A DNA stretch of 64,000 bases from Caballeronia fortuita. GTDB taxonomy: Bacteria > Pseudomonadota > Gammaproteobacteria > Burkholderiales > Burkholderiaceae. Below the pieces are notes generated by a model. That model saw only the letters and a list, made by a program, of their open reading frames with translations, made no database searches and was not told the DNA's origin. The stretch is taken from contig NZ_FCNX02000006.1 of NCBI RefSeq assembly GCF_001544835.2, forward strand, positions 1 through 64,000, read 5' to 3'. Below are positions 28,125-37,082 of this stretch, piece after piece. Every line of letters begins with the position of its first letter. Positions within the stretch are counted from its first letter, which is position 1. Both the position numbers and the translations under genes were made by a program.

Positions 28125-29452
28125 GGCGATACTCCCGCGCTAGCGGACAAGGCATGCAGAGCCGCGAGCGTTTCTTCATAAGACGAGTACTCGTCCTGAT
28201 CCTGGCGCAGGAAATCCAGGATGCGGGGATGCCGCTCGATCGCACGGTCGCTGGCCGCATCCGCGCCGCTTCGATATTCGCCGATCTGCAACAGCAATTC
28301 GACATCCTGATAGCGCGCGAGCCACTCGCGTACGCGGCGTGCATCGTCGCGGTGCCGGTCCCGCGCGATGCGCGTCATGAGGCGGCTCTTGCTGTGCAGC
28401 ACGTCGATTGCCGGATACTGCCCGGCCGCACCGAGCCGGGCGGCAAGCTGAATGTGACCGTCCAGCAGCGAGCGCGCTTCTTCGACGATCGGATCGGCCA
28501 GGTCCTCGTCCTCGGCGAGCACCGTGAAAAAAGCCGTCACGCTGCCCTCGCGGGTGAGCCCACCCATCTCGATCAGCCGGGGCAACTCTGCGAATACGCG
28601 CGGCGGGTAGCCGCGACGCGCAGGCGGTTCGCCAACGGCGAGGCCCACTTCGCGCAGCGCGCGTGCAAAACGCGTCAGGGAATCGAACAGCAGCAACACC
28701 TGCTTTCCCTGCGCCCGCAACGTCGACGCGATCCCACTGGCAAGCTGCGACGCGCGGATGCGCTCCGCGGCGGGCCGGTCCGAGGTCGACGCAATGACGA
28801 TCACTCGCGAGCGTTGCTCGCGCAGATGATCCTGGACGAATTCCGAGACTTCGCGGCCGCGTTCGCCGATGAGCGCCGCCACCACGAAATCTGCCTGCGC
28901 ATGATTGGCGATCATGCCCATCAAGGTGCTCTTGCCTCCGCCCGCGGTCGCGGAAATGCCGACGCGCTGCCCGATCCCGCAGGTGATCAATCCGTCGATG
29001 GCCCTCACGCCCGTCACGAAGGGATGCGTTATCACCGGACGCTCGAGCGGATTGAGCGGCAGATCTTCTCGGTATGCGGGTGAGTCCAGCCGGGGCGCCG
29101 GCGGCCCGCCGTCCAGCGGATTGCCGAGACCGTCCAGAACACGGCCGCCCAGCCTGCTTGCATCGAGACGCGGCCACGCGAGTCCGCAGCCTTCGACGCG
29201 CGTAATGTCGGAGAGCCCGGAAAGCCCCGCGAACGGCATGACGAGCGCGCCATCCGGTCCGAAGCCGATGACTTCCCCGATTTGCTCTTCCCGTGTGTCC
29301 GCCCGCACGAGGCGCACTTTCTCGCCGATGCGCAGCGACGCGCCCACCACCCTCGCGATGACCCCGCGAGCCTCCACCACACGTCCGTGCATCACCGGCG
29401 CATCGAGCCATGGCTGCGCCGGCTTCGGCGCACCGCTCCCGCTCTTGTTCAT
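28121..29452 (-). CDS. sctN: T3SS ATPase
   Basis: 443 residues. Walker A is SATAGGGKSTLMGM, followed by ALIGERGREVSEFV, Walker B is VLLLFDSLTRFARA, and the arginine-finger region is LHSKSRLMTRI. These match the F1-beta-like ATPases of T3SS (SctN) rather than flagellar FliI by context. It unfolds and detaches substrates from chaperones at the base of the injectisome. It overlaps sctV and sctO by four bases each. The middle Gly of Walker A replaces the more usual Val (AGVGKS). Confidence 0.95.
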   Translation of the reverse strand: MNKSGSGAPKPAQPWLDAPVMHGRVVEARGVIARVVGASLRIGEKVRLVRADTREEQIGEVIGFGPDGALVMPFAGLSGLSDITRVEGCGLAWPRLDASRLGGRVLDGLGNPLDGGPPAPRLDSPAYREDLPLNPLERPVITHPFVTGVRAIDGLITCGIGQRVGISATAGGGKSTLMGMIANHAQADFVVAALIGERGREVSEFVQDHLREQRSRVIVIASTSDRPAAERIRASQLASGIASTLRAQGKQVLLLFDSLTRFARALREVGLAVGEPPARRGYPPRVFAELPRLIEMGGLTREGSVTAFFTVLAEDEDLADPIVEEARSLLDGHIQLAARLGAAGQYPAIDVLHSKSRLMTRIARDRHRDDARRVREWLARYQDVELLLQIGEYRSGADAASDRAIERHPRILDFLRQDQDEYSSYEETLAALHALSASAGVSP

Positions 29453-31533
29453 CGCGGCCTCGTCAGGGTTGCAACGGCGCGAACGCGGTACACGTCGCGC
29501 GGAATTTCCTCGATCGCCAGCACATCCATGCGCAGGCCGAAGGTATCAAGCATGCGTACCAGGTGCGAGCGCAAGGTGGCCGAAGTGATCAACAGGCGCA
29601 CGGACTCCAGTGCGGTGCCCAGAACGCGACGCAACGCATCCAGCTGATCGAAATCGAGCGGGCAATACGGCTCGCCGTCAGGTCCAATGCGGATGCTTGC
29701 TTCGAGCTCCGCCTCCCACGCCGGTTCGAGCACGCCCGCCTGGATTTCCCAGGCGTCCAGATTGGCGAGGGCGCGCGCAATCTGCGGACCGAGTTCGATG
29801 CGGCATTCGCGCACCATGCGCTCCAGCGTGGACTCGTTGGCCGGTACACGAAGAATCGCTTCCAGAATGCCGCGCAGATTGCGGATCGACACGCGTTGCT
29901 GAAGGAGTTGCCTGAGCACCGCGGCAAGGCGGACGGTGGTGACGCGGTGCTCGACCTGCATCGCGAGTTCGCGGTACTCCTGTCCGATGCGGCTCAACAG
30001 GAAGCGCGCCTCCTGCGTACCGATCAGGCGGGGCGCACAGCGCTCGATGACTTCCAGCAGATGCTTGCACAGGACGTCGTCCGGCGAATCGATGGCGTAG
30101 ACCGAAGCGTCGAGCGTTGCAGCCTCGCCAGCCGCCATCCAGACGGACTTCTCGACGCCAGGCCGGTAGCCCGGTACGCCTTGCATCGTCACATCCGCCG
30201 CGCGGCCGCTGACCAGCACATGTTGCGCAAGGAGTACGCCGCTCGCGAACGGCACATCGTCGATATCGACGATATAGCGATCGGAAGCGAGCCGCGCATC
30301 CACCAGTATGGCAAGCCCCGGAAACGGCAGGCCGAGCCGTTCGTTGAGCGTGTGGCGCAACCGACCGAGCAGGCCGTTGAGCGCGTCAGGCCGCATGGCC
30401 CGAATGACGTCCCTGCCGACGCGCAGGCGGAGCACGTTGCTCGTGCCGAAATCGACATCGTCGAGGAACTGGGGCATGTGGCGGCTACCGTCTCGCGCCA
30501 GCGCGGGCATCGGCGCCTGCAATGCAGCTTGCGCGCGCCGTTGTGCGCGCATCAGAAGTACCGCGAGGCCCGCGAGCGCGCCGGCCAGCAGCGCAAACTG
30601 TACGTGTGGAAAGCCCGGGATCAGTCCGAGCGCGGCGCAGCACACGCCTGCCATCAGGAGCGCATGCGGCCGAAGCGTCAACTGGCCATAGAGATCGGCG
30701 CCGAGGTTCGAACCGGAGCCCGCCTGCGAGACGCGCGTGACGAGAAGGCCGGCGGCGATGGACACGACGAGCGAAGGTATCTGCGACACCAGTCCGTCGC
30801 CGATGGTGAGAATCGTGTAGACCTGAAGCGCATCGCTAAAGGACATGCCGCGCTGCACGAGGCCGATCGTCAGGCCCCCCACGATATTGATGAGCGCGAT
30901 CACGAAACTGGCGATCGTGTCGCCCTTGACGAACTTCATGGCGCCGTCGAGCGAGCCGTACACATACGTCTCCCGCTCGAGCCCCGCGCGCATCGCGACT
31001 GCCTGCTCGGCGCTGATGAGGCCGCTGCGCAGATCGGCATCGATGCTCATCTGACGCCCCGGGATAGCGTCCAGCGTGAAGCGCGCCGAGACTTCCGCGA
31101 TGCGGTCCGCGCCCTTCGCGACTACGATGAACTGAATTGCGCACAACACCAGAAACACGACGATGCCCACCGCCACATTGCCGCCCGCCACCAGTTCCCC
31201 GAAAGCCTGGATGACACGGCCCGCATGCGCATGCATGAGAATCATCTTCGTGGAGGCGATGGCCAGCGCGAGGCGCAGCAGGGTGGTCATGAGCAGGAGC
31301 GCCGGAAAGCCCGGGAGATCGGCGGCGCGCGACACGTAGATCGTTGTGAAGAGCATGAGAAAGCTCACCCCGAAGCTCATGCCGATAAACAGATCGAGCA
31401 GGAACGGCGGAAGCGGCAGGATCAGCAGCGAAAGCACGCCGATGAAGCCAGCGGCCGCCGCGAAATGAGCGTAGCGCGCAAGTCTGTCGGGCAGGCCGGC
31501 CAGGAGAGACGAGAAAGATTCAGTTTGCGTCAT
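29449..31533 (-). CDS. sctV: T3SS export gate protein
   Basis: 694 residues, full length for SctV. Eight membrane helices lie in residues about 20-310. The FHIPEP-type segment is RLALAIASTKMILMH, and GRQMSIDADLRSGLI is the strongly conserved cytosolic loop. The C-terminal cytosolic domain (about 350-694) forms the nonameric ring that receives substrates. No truncation was seen. The gene is coupled to sctU and sctN by ATGA overlaps. Confidence 0.95.
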   Translation of the reverse strand: MTQTESFSSLLAGLPDRLARYAHFAAAAGFIGVLSLLILPLPPFLLDLFIGMSFGVSFLMLFTTIYVSRAADLPGFPALLLMTTLLRLALAIASTKMILMHAHAGRVIQAFGELVAGGNVAVGIVVFLVLCAIQFIVVAKGADRIAEVSARFTLDAIPGRQMSIDADLRSGLISAEQAVAMRAGLERETYVYGSLDGAMKFVKGDTIASFVIALINIVGGLTIGLVQRGMSFSDALQVYTILTIGDGLVSQIPSLVVSIAAGLLVTRVSQAGSGSNLGADLYGQLTLRPHALLMAGVCCAALGLIPGFPHVQFALLAGALAGLAVLLMRAQRRAQAALQAPMPALARDGSRHMPQFLDDVDFGTSNVLRLRVGRDVIRAMRPDALNGLLGRLRHTLNERLGLPFPGLAILVDARLASDRYIVDIDDVPFASGVLLAQHVLVSGRAADVTMQGVPGYRPGVEKSVWMAAGEAATLDASVYAIDSPDDVLCKHLLEVIERCAPRLIGTQEARFLLSRIGQEYRELAMQVEHRVTTVRLAAVLRQLLQQRVSIRNLRGILEAILRVPANESTLERMVRECRIELGPQIARALANLDAWEIQAGVLEPAWEAELEASIRIGPDGEPYCPLDFDQLDALRRVLGTALESVRLLITSATLRSHLVRMLDTFGLRMDVLAIEEIPRDVYRVRAVATLTRPR

Positions 31534-32276
31534 GATTTGTCGTTGATTGATCTATGTAACGCACGGCGGCGGCCCTTGACTAACGGATCGCCCTCCTCCT
31601 CGCGGTTTTCACGTTTCAGTTCGTCCTTGTTCATGCGCAGGCGGCGCTTGTGCAACATGCGCTGAATTCCGTAGTCGGCGGCTGCGGGCGCGAGCTGCGA
31701 CAGCGCGACCATGGCGAGGAGGCGCGAATGGGCTTGCGTGGCGAGCGCGAGTTGGGATAACGGCTCGAGCGAGTAGAGAGGGCCGACATGAGCCAGCCAC
31801 GCTGAAATCGCGTTCCAGGCGACGTATGAGAGGACTGTCATCTGAATCAGCATCAGTCCCGTGTCCAGCAAGGCCTTGAGACCGAAGAGATTCTTGAAGC
31901 CTTCGATCGGATTCAGACGCCGGAGGTCCGGTGCAACCCGCTTGAACGCGATGAGGCCACGCGCCTGAACCAGTTCGGGGACGACCGCCGCAATGAGCCC
32001 GCAAACGGACATCGTGAGCGCCGCCCTGCCGGGGTCCGCCGCGGCCGACAACACTGCCTTGAGCCGCCAGTCCAGCGATCGGTCTGCGTCGATGCTCACG
32101 CACGTCTGAACCATCCTCACGAAGGAAGCGAACAGGTTCGGCGCCTGGAACGTCATCAGCAACCACCAGAGGCCGCCACTGACAGCGGTGCTGAGGTGAG
32201 CGCTCTTTGGAATGTCGCCCTCCTTGCGCGCGCGTTGCAGCCGTCGTTGCGATGGCTTTTCCGTTTTGTCGCTCAT
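31530..32276 (-). CDS. sctU: T3SS export apparatus switch protein, lacking the autocleavage domain
   Basis: 248 residues, about 100 fewer than normal. The N-terminal TEKPSQRRLQRARKEGDIPKS and the four membrane helices (about 30-200) are typical SctU, as is the start of the cytosolic linker (KDELKRENREEEGDPLVKGR). The protein stops 16 residues after GDP, before the NPTH self-cleavage site and the cytosolic domain that controls substrate switching. The stop codon overlaps the sctV start, so there is no room for the missing domain downstream and no simple frameshift restores it. Whether the domain is supplied by another gene or is dispensable is unknown. No NPTH-bearing protein was seen in the window. 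Confidence 0.9.
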   Translation of the reverse strand: MSDKTEKPSQRRLQRARKEGDIPKSAHLSTAVSGGLWWLLMTFQAPNLFASFVRMVQTCVSIDADRSLDWRLKAVLSAAADPGRAALTMSVCGLIAAVVPELVQARGLIAFKRVAPDLRRLNPIEGFKNLFGLKALLDTGLMLIQMTVLSYVAWNAISAWLAHVGPLYSLEPLSQLALATQAHSRLLAMVALSQLAPAAADYGIQRMLHKRRLRMNKDELKRENREEEGDPLVKGRRRALHRSINDKS

Positions 32277-32282
32277 CGCGGG

Positions 32283-33005
32283 TCATCCCAGGTTGAGCGA
32301 AGCGGCGGCGATGCGCGCAAGGCGTTTGAGGATATCGGGCATGCACAACATGGCCGCGACGGATAGCGTCATGACCTTGACCGTACGCGCCGTGGCGAAT
32401 GGATTGAGCCGCTTCGCGTGACGCGCTGCGAGCCCGACCGATACGTCGACGAGCAGCATCAGAACCAGCAATGGCGCGGCGAGCTGCAGCCCCTGCGTGA
32501 GAACCGGAGCGAGCCGCGTCCGGGCGAGCATCTCCGTCAGCCGCCCGAGATCCGGATGCAGGCTGCCCGGCGCCCAGAGCGCCCATCCGTCGATGAAAGC
32601 ACTGCACAACCTGATGAGCCCGTGGCCGGTGAAGAACGTCAGCGCAGCGAACTGCGTGAAGAGCGTTTCGAAAAGCGCCGACTCCTGCTGGAAGTTGGGG
32701 TCGTAGACCGCAGCCACGCTATAGCCCGCCTGCTGATCGATGACCGCTCCCGCCGCTGAAGCCACATGGAACACGACACTCAGGCCCAGCCCCATCACGA
32801 GGCCGATGACCGCCTCGGCGAGGCCCGCAGCGATGACATCGGACGGACAGCCATCGTGTGCGGAGAGGAGCGCGAACATCAAAACGAGCGGCACGCGCAG
32901 CGTCAGGCCAAGCGCACCGTCGATGCCGAATGGAATCAGGCTCATCGCGACACCCGGACGAATCGTGCAGAAGGCGAACCCGGCGAGTTGATCGGCGAGA
33001 TTCAT
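32283..33005 (-). CDS. sctT: T3SS export apparatus protein
   Basis: 240 residues with about six membrane helices. SctT/FliR family features include the N-terminal ADQLAGFAFCTIRPG, the GLSVVFHVASAAGAVIDQQAGY loop after the fourth helix, and LLVLMLLVDVSVGLAARHAKRLNPF near the end. It forms the export gate with SctR and SctS. It starts inside the sctS stop (ATGA) and ends 6 bases before sctU. Somewhat shorter than the usual 260 residues, but all helices seem present. Confidence 0.92.
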   Translation of the reverse strand: MNLADQLAGFAFCTIRPGVAMSLIPFGIDGALGLTLRVPLVLMFALLSAHDGCPSDVIAAGLAEAVIGLVMGLGLSVVFHVASAAGAVIDQQAGYSVAAVYDPNFQQESALFETLFTQFAALTFFTGHGLIRLCSAFIDGWALWAPGSLHPDLGRLTEMLARTRLAPVLTQGLQLAAPLLVLMLLVDVSVGLAARHAKRLNPFATARTVKVMTLSVAAMLCMPDILKRLARIAAASLNLG

Positions 33006-33280
33006 GATCGGGCGTGTCCGGCGGCGATCAGCGTGAAAACCTGGCCCAGCAGGCGCGCGAATTCACGATTGGCCCACGGCGCCGCAACGATCAGCACGAG
33101 GCCGACACAGATGATCTTCGCGCCGTAAGGAAGGCTCTGGTCCTGAATCTGCGTGACCGACTGAACGAGCCCGAGCAGCAGACCCACGGTCGTCGCGACG
33201 GCGAGCATCGGCAGGGATAGCCAGAAAACGAGCAGAAGCGCGTCGGCGGCGAGCGAGGAAAGGGAAGGCAGTGTGTTCAT
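33002..33280 (-). CDS. sctS: T3SS export apparatus protein
   Basis: 92 residues from the ATG at 33280, which overlaps the sctR stop; the open frame beyond it is the shadow of sctR. Two membrane helices (about 15-40 and 52-72) are joined by the conserved VQSVTQIQDQSLPYGAKI segment typical of SctS/FliQ. Four copies form part of the export gate helix in related systems. Confidence 0.93.
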   Translation of the reverse strand: MNTLPSLSSLAADALLLVFWLSLPMLAVATTVGLLLGLVQSVTQIQDQSLPYGAKIICVGLVLIVAAPWANREFARLLGQVFTLIAAGHARS

Positions 33281-33927
33281 CTGGCGTATCCGAGAATGAG
33301 CGCGTGCATGAGCCGTGGAATGCCGGATGCGGCGACGAGCACGAACAGCTTGATAGGGATGGAGACGCTGCTCGGGGACAGCATCATCATCCCCATTGCC
33401 GTGAGCACGTTGGCAACGACGAGATCGATCACCAGGAAGGCGATATAGAGCAGGAAGCCCGCTTCGAAGCCGGCGGAAATCTCGCTGATGAGGAACGCGG
33501 GCACGAGCAAGGTGAAGTCGTCTTCCCGCACGGCGTTCGACGCGTCGATGCGCTTCGCTGCGTCGACGAGCAGCGTGCGTTCGGCGGGACGCGAGTGCGC
33601 GAGCATGAACTCGCCGAGCGGTTCGCGCACGGCGTCGATCATCTGCGCGAGCGGCGGCAGCTGGCCGCTTTCGATGCGTTCGTCGATGGCGAGCGCATCG
33701 CCTATGCGGTGCATCGTCGGTCCCATCACGATGAGCGTGGCGGCGAGCGCGAGCCCGGAGATCGCCATGTTGCCCGGCGCCTGCTGCACGCCGAGCGCCG
33801 ATCGCAGGAGCGTCAACACGATGCTGAACTTGGTGAACGACGTCGTCATGACCACCGCGAGCGGCGCGAGACCCAGCAGGAAGAAGACCCCGATCAGTTG
33901 CAACGGGCCGGTTTGCGCGCCGATCAT
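33277..33927 (-). CDS. sctR: T3SS export apparatus protein
   Basis: 216 residues, normal for SctR/FliP. Conserved parts are MTTSFTKFSIVLTLLRSALG near residue 30 and the C-terminal FLLYIAFLVIDLVVANVLTAMGMMMLSP, which includes the FliP signature. Four membrane helices are visible. It overlaps sctQ and sctS by four bases each. Confidence 0.95.
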   Translation of the reverse strand: MIGAQTGPLQLIGVFFLLGLAPLAVVMTTSFTKFSIVLTLLRSALGVQQAPGNMAISGLALAATLIVMGPTMHRIGDALAIDERIESGQLPPLAQMIDAVREPLGEFMLAHSRPAERTLLVDAAKRIDASNAVREDDFTLLVPAFLISEISAGFEAGFLLYIAFLVIDLVVANVLTAMGMMMLSPSSVSIPIKLFVLVAASGIPRLMHALILGYAR

Positions 33928-34232
33928 GATGTGCCGTCCGTGTCCGGCGATCGAACCAGGCTCGTGATGCGTACCGCGAGGACGTCATCGATGTCGACGA
34001 GTTCGCCGCGCGCGAACGGCATGCCCTGGCACAACAGCGTCACGGCGCGCTCGCGCACCGCGATCTGCAGCGATACCAGTGAGCCGCTGCGCAGGCGGCT
34101 GAGCTCATCGAGCGTCAGCCGCAGCGAGCCGATCATCGCATCGAAGCTGAACGTGAGCGCATCGATGGGAATGAATTCGCTCGTCAGTTCCGGTGCCGGG
34201 TGCTGTTCGTCGACGATGGAACGGTCGATCAT
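33924..34232 (-). CDS. internal translation product of sctQ (SctQ-C)
   Basis: An in-frame ATG at 34232 is preceded by AAGGAG (34241-34246) with an 8-base spacing, a better ribosome-binding site than that of most genes in this operon. It would give a 102-residue protein starting MIDRSIVDEQ and containing the whole SpoA domain. Internally initiated SctQ-C fragments of this size are known from Yersinia YscQ, Shigella Spa33 and Salmonella SpaO/SsaQ, where they associate with the full-length protein. Production here is inferred from sequence. Confidence 0.65.
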   Translation of the reverse strand: MIDRSIVDEQHPAPELTSEFIPIDALTFSFDAMIGSLRLTLDELSRLRSGSLVSLQIAVRERAVTLLCQGMPFARGELVDIDDVLAVRITSLVRSPDTDGTS

Positions 34233-34907
34233 CGTTTGATCTCCTTGGGTTTTCAGTAGAAAGCGCCGCATACCGTCACGAAGCGGCAAACACAGATATC
34301 GGACATGGCGCTCGAGCACCAGCGCATCGCCGGGCCGGATGCGCCGCAGGCGCAGCAACGAAAGGGTCGGACCGGCTATGCACACCGGCACGGGCACGAC
34401 GATGCGGCGCGCCAGCGCGCGCAGGTCGCGCAGCGGATCCTCTCGGCGCCGCAGCCACAAGTCGACCGCCTCGCTATGAAACGAGAAACCGGCGCTGCGG
34501 CCGCTCTGCAGGTGCGTGAGCGCAAGGCCGTAGGCGCCGGCGTCGGGCGTCGCGTCGAACGACACCGCGGTGAGTTCCAGCGCGAACCCGAAGGCGCCCT
34601 CCAGCGCGCAAAGCCAGTCCTCGCAGGCGTCCGCGACCAGCCGGGCGGCGTGCGGCCCCGCCTTTTCGAGGACGTCGCGCGACAGTTCCGGCAGGAGCGC
34701 CTGCGCGTCCAGGTCGAGTTGCAGCGGCGCGCCGCACGCCGTGCCGTGCAGCCGCAACGGATAGTGCGAACGGCACGGCTCGAAAGCGAGCGCATAGCGG
34801 CGATGACCTACGCTCACGAGTGCAGGAAATCCGAACTGCAGGGCCGCGATGTTCTGACGCTCGGCCTGCGCACGCGTAAGCCGTTTCAGGCCGGAGAAAG
34901 GACTCAT
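33924..34907 (-). CDS. sctQ: T3SS cytoplasmic ring (C-ring) protein
   Basis: 327 residues from the ATG at 34907, which overlaps the sctL stop; a longer frame upstream is not protein-like. The N-terminal two thirds are variable with an MSPFSGLKRLTRAQAE start. The C-terminal about 85 residues form the SpoA/SPOA domain (DALTFSFDAMIGSLRLTLDELSRLRSG, then GELVDIDDVLAVRITSL). SctQ builds the sorting-platform pods under the needle complex. An internal ribosome-binding site and start codon lie within the gene and would produce the SpoA domain separately. Confidence 0.88.
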   Translation of the reverse strand: MSPFSGLKRLTRAQAERQNIAALQFGFPALVSVGHRRYALAFEPCRSHYPLRLHGTACGAPLQLDLDAQALLPELSRDVLEKAGPHAARLVADACEDWLCALEGAFGFALELTAVSFDATPDAGAYGLALTHLQSGRSAGFSFHSEAVDLWLRRREDPLRDLRALARRIVVPVPVCIAGPTLSLLRLRRIRPGDALVLERHVRYLCLPLRDGMRRFLLKTQGDQTMIDRSIVDEQHPAPELTSEFIPIDALTFSFDAMIGSLRLTLDELSRLRSGSLVSLQIAVRERAVTLLCQGMPFARGELVDIDDVLAVRITSLVRSPDTDGTS

Positions 34908-35659
34908 CCCGCATGTCCTCCGTTGGCCGACGCGCGCGGAAACGCAACGCCGCGCGGGGACGCGTACGACAACACATCGATGGTGTCGCGAAGCCCTCTT
35001 TCGATCGCCTCGAACTGCGCGACGACACGCTCGTCGAGTCGCGTGTAGGTGTCCAGTACGGCGGCGACCGCATCGCGCATGCCGCGCTCGAGCGCCATGA
35101 CCTGCTGGCGCAGGCCGCCATCGATCAACCCCTGATCGGTCTCGACCACGCACGAGCGCGGCGGCAGATCGGCATCGGGAAGAACCGTGACGAGCGAGAA
35201 GCCCAGGTTCTTTTGCATCGCGTCGATCGCGCGCCGCGCCTCTTCGTGGTCGCATGCAGCGACGCGCACCGACAGCAAACGCTCTCCGGACGCCGCTTGC
35301 AAACTGCGGCGCATCTGCGTCGGCAAGATCACGCCGGGTGGCAGTTCGCCGAGGATTTCAGCCACGGCGTCCAGAGCGACGCGTAACAGGCGGTCCTCGA
35401 GCGCGGACAGCGCGAAGGCCGCCGCGGACGCTGGCATGACGAGATCGTGCAACGCGGCCGCGCGGCCGGCGCGATAACCGTGCGCAAACGCGCGACGCCG
35501 GACACGCCTTGCACGCTCGACGAGCCGGGCCTTCTCGTGCATGGCGAGTTGTGCATTCATGCTCTGCAACGCGCGCAGGTCCTGCAGCCGCGCGAGATCG
35601 TCGCGGCAGACATACCCATCGGACTCCACACGCCAGTCGGAAACGCGCCAGATCAGCAT
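34904..35659 (-). CDS. sctL: T3SS ATPase regulator/stator
   Basis: 251 residues from the ATG at 35659, preceded by GAGGAG; the longer frame upstream lies inside sctK. The N-terminus (about 25-75) is a charged helix with many Arg/Ala residues. A FliH/HrpE-like domain follows, with RAGRAAALHDLVMPASAA near 70 and LGFSLVTVLPDADLPPRSCVVETDQGLIDGGL near 165-195, the conserved SctL/YscL segment. It links SctN to the SctQ pods. It overlaps sctK by seven bases. Confidence 0.85.
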   Translation of the reverse strand: MLIWRVSDWRVESDGYVCRDDLARLQDLRALQSMNAQLAMHEKARLVERARRVRRRAFAHGYRAGRAAALHDLVMPASAAAFALSALEDRLLRVALDAVAEILGELPPGVILPTQMRRSLQAASGERLLSVRVAACDHEEARRAIDAMQKNLGFSLVTVLPDADLPPRSCVVETDQGLIDGGLRQQVMALERGMRDAVAAVLDTYTRLDERVVAQFEAIERGLRDTIDVLSYASPRGVAFPRASANGGHAG

Positions 35660-36234
35660 GTCGCGCTCCTCGCATGGAGCAGGCGCAGCGCATCGCCGAA
35701 CAGTTCGAGCGCCATCCGCGAGGAAACGCAGGGAAGACGCCATTGCGCGGCGGCCTCGGCGCAGTCGCGCGGCAGGCGCAACTGCATCCGTTGACGTTGC
35801 GCATCGCACCCGGCCGCGCGCAATGCGAGCGCGAGGCCTGCGACGATCAAGCCGCGCCGGCTGAAGAAGTCGAGAGGTTCATCGAGCGGCAAATCGTCAT
35901 GATCGCCGCGCGGATGCGATTGAAGCGCCGCTAGCGGCGGCAGGCCCGTCGTCGCGGAAAACCGGATGCGCGCTTCCGCGCTGACGACGAGACGCAGTGC
36001 GTGCGCGCATGCGAGCGACGCGCAGATCCGCATGAGACGTGCGTATGCCGGCCGCGCGAGCCGCTCCGCGGACCCCGGCAATTGCGCTACGCCGGGATCG
36101 GCCAGCGCCGGAAAGCGCGTGAACAGATACGCCGCCGCCTGAGTGCGCGCGCGCTCGTTGCGCGCCGGCGTGGCGCGTGCGAGCCAGCTGTGATGCGCCC
36201 AATCGGCGATTCCGAGGATGGAGTGAGGTTTCAT
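35653..36234 (-). CDS. sctK: T3SS sorting-platform adaptor SctK (candidate)
   Basis: 193 residues, mainly helical, no signal peptide. It contains LRMICASL-like, AGLALALRAAGCDAQR and a C-terminal SSRMALELFGDALRLLHAR helix. SctK proteins are weakly conserved. The assignment rests on position between sctJ and sctL, size and the Leu/Arg-rich helical ends. SctK bridges SctD to SctQ in other systems. The start at 36234 overlaps the sctJ stop (ATGA). Confidence 0.65.
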   Translation of the reverse strand: MKPHSILGIADWAHHSWLARATPARNERARTQAAAYLFTRFPALADPGVAQLPGSAERLARPAYARLMRICASLACAHALRLVVSAEARIRFSATTGLPPLAALQSHPRGDHDDLPLDEPLDFFSRRGLIVAGLALALRAAGCDAQRQRMQLRLPRDCAEAAAQWRLPCVSSRMALELFGDALRLLHARSATC

Positions 36235-37082
36235 TGCCCACCTTCTGTCGTCGAGGAAGCGGTCGTACCGGCGGACGAACCAGGCGTCTGACTCGATTCA
36301 CCGTCGCTACGGGCCCGCCTGCGGTAGAACGTGATTCCGGGAATCGCGATCCGCGGGAAGGAGCGGATGCCCGAATCCCAGATCCAGACCGCCACGATGA
36401 GAAGCAGCGCCATGACGCTCGCCGCTATGAGCGCGAGCGTGACGGTCGCACGCGCAGCGGGCGCCGGGTGCGGGCAGATGCCCGTTTGCCTGCACGCCTC
36501 GTCCGCCGTCACGACGGGCATGACCGGAACGAACGTGACATAGACACGGTCGGGCGTAAGCCCCTCGACCGCGCCGGCTACGAGCGACCGGATCTTGCTG
36601 CGCATCTGTTCGAGACCGGCATCGCTGCGATAGCGCAGCATCACGGACGCGCTGGGTTCCGGCGCGGGACCCATGAGCGGATCGTGCGGCGGATCGACGA
36701 TATGCACGCGTGCATCGAGCACCCCGTCGATCTTCTCGAGCGTTTCCGCCATTTCCTGCGTGAGTCCGTAGACGTATCGAACGTGGTTCTCCTCGGGACT
36801 CGCGATAAGCCCCTGCCGGCTGAACAGCTCGCCGAGGTTGGCATGCGGGCCGCGCGGCAGGGCGTAGGCTCCGGCAAGTTCGGTAGCGGCCACGGCGTGG
36901 CTTTCGTCCACGGAAACGTTCCAGGTCTTGTCGGCATTGCGGTCCTTGAAGCCCTCGATGCCGTGACGGCTCAGAACCGCGACGATGCGATTCGCCTGGT
37001 CTTCGTCGATGCTCTCGAACAGTGACGTCTTGCACGCGGCGAGCAACAGCAGCGGCATCAGAAACAGTGCGCGTCGCATCAT
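36231..37082 (-). CDS. sctJ: T3SS inner membrane ring lipoprotein
   Basis: 283 residues. A lipoprotein signal ends in LLLLAAC, giving Cys17 as the acylated residue. The YscJ/PrgK domain runs about 20-190, with ESIDEDQANRIVAVLSRHGI, then DGVLDARVHIVDPP and VSVxxxx-type beta strands. A transmembrane helix (about 218-240) and a Ser/Thr-rich tail follow. The open frame upstream of 37082 is the shadow of sctI. ATGA overlaps join it to sctI and sctK. Confidence 0.93.
   Translation of the reverse strand: MMRRALFLMPLLLLAACKTSLFESIDEDQANRIVAVLSRHGIEGFKDRNADKTWNVSVDESHAVAATELAGAYALPRGPHANLGELFSRQGLIASPEENHVRYVYGLTQEMAETLEKIDGVLDARVHIVDPPHDPLMGPAPEPSASVMLRYRSDAGLEQMRSKIRSLVAGAVEGLTPDRVYVTFVPVMPVVTADEACRQTGICPHPAPAARATVTLALIAASVMALLLIVAVWIWDSGIRSFPRIAIPGITFYRRRARSDGESSQTPGSSAGTTASSTTEGGQ

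Noticed and set aside
29410..31665. Long plus-strand open frame opposite sctV and sctN
   Set aside because: It is antisense to two conserved T3SS genes and lacks protein-like composition or motifs.
33002..33988. Extended sctS frame of more than 300 codons
   Set aside because: The extra N-terminal part is a shadow of sctR; the ATG at 33280 gives the normal 92-residue protein and overlaps the sctR stop.
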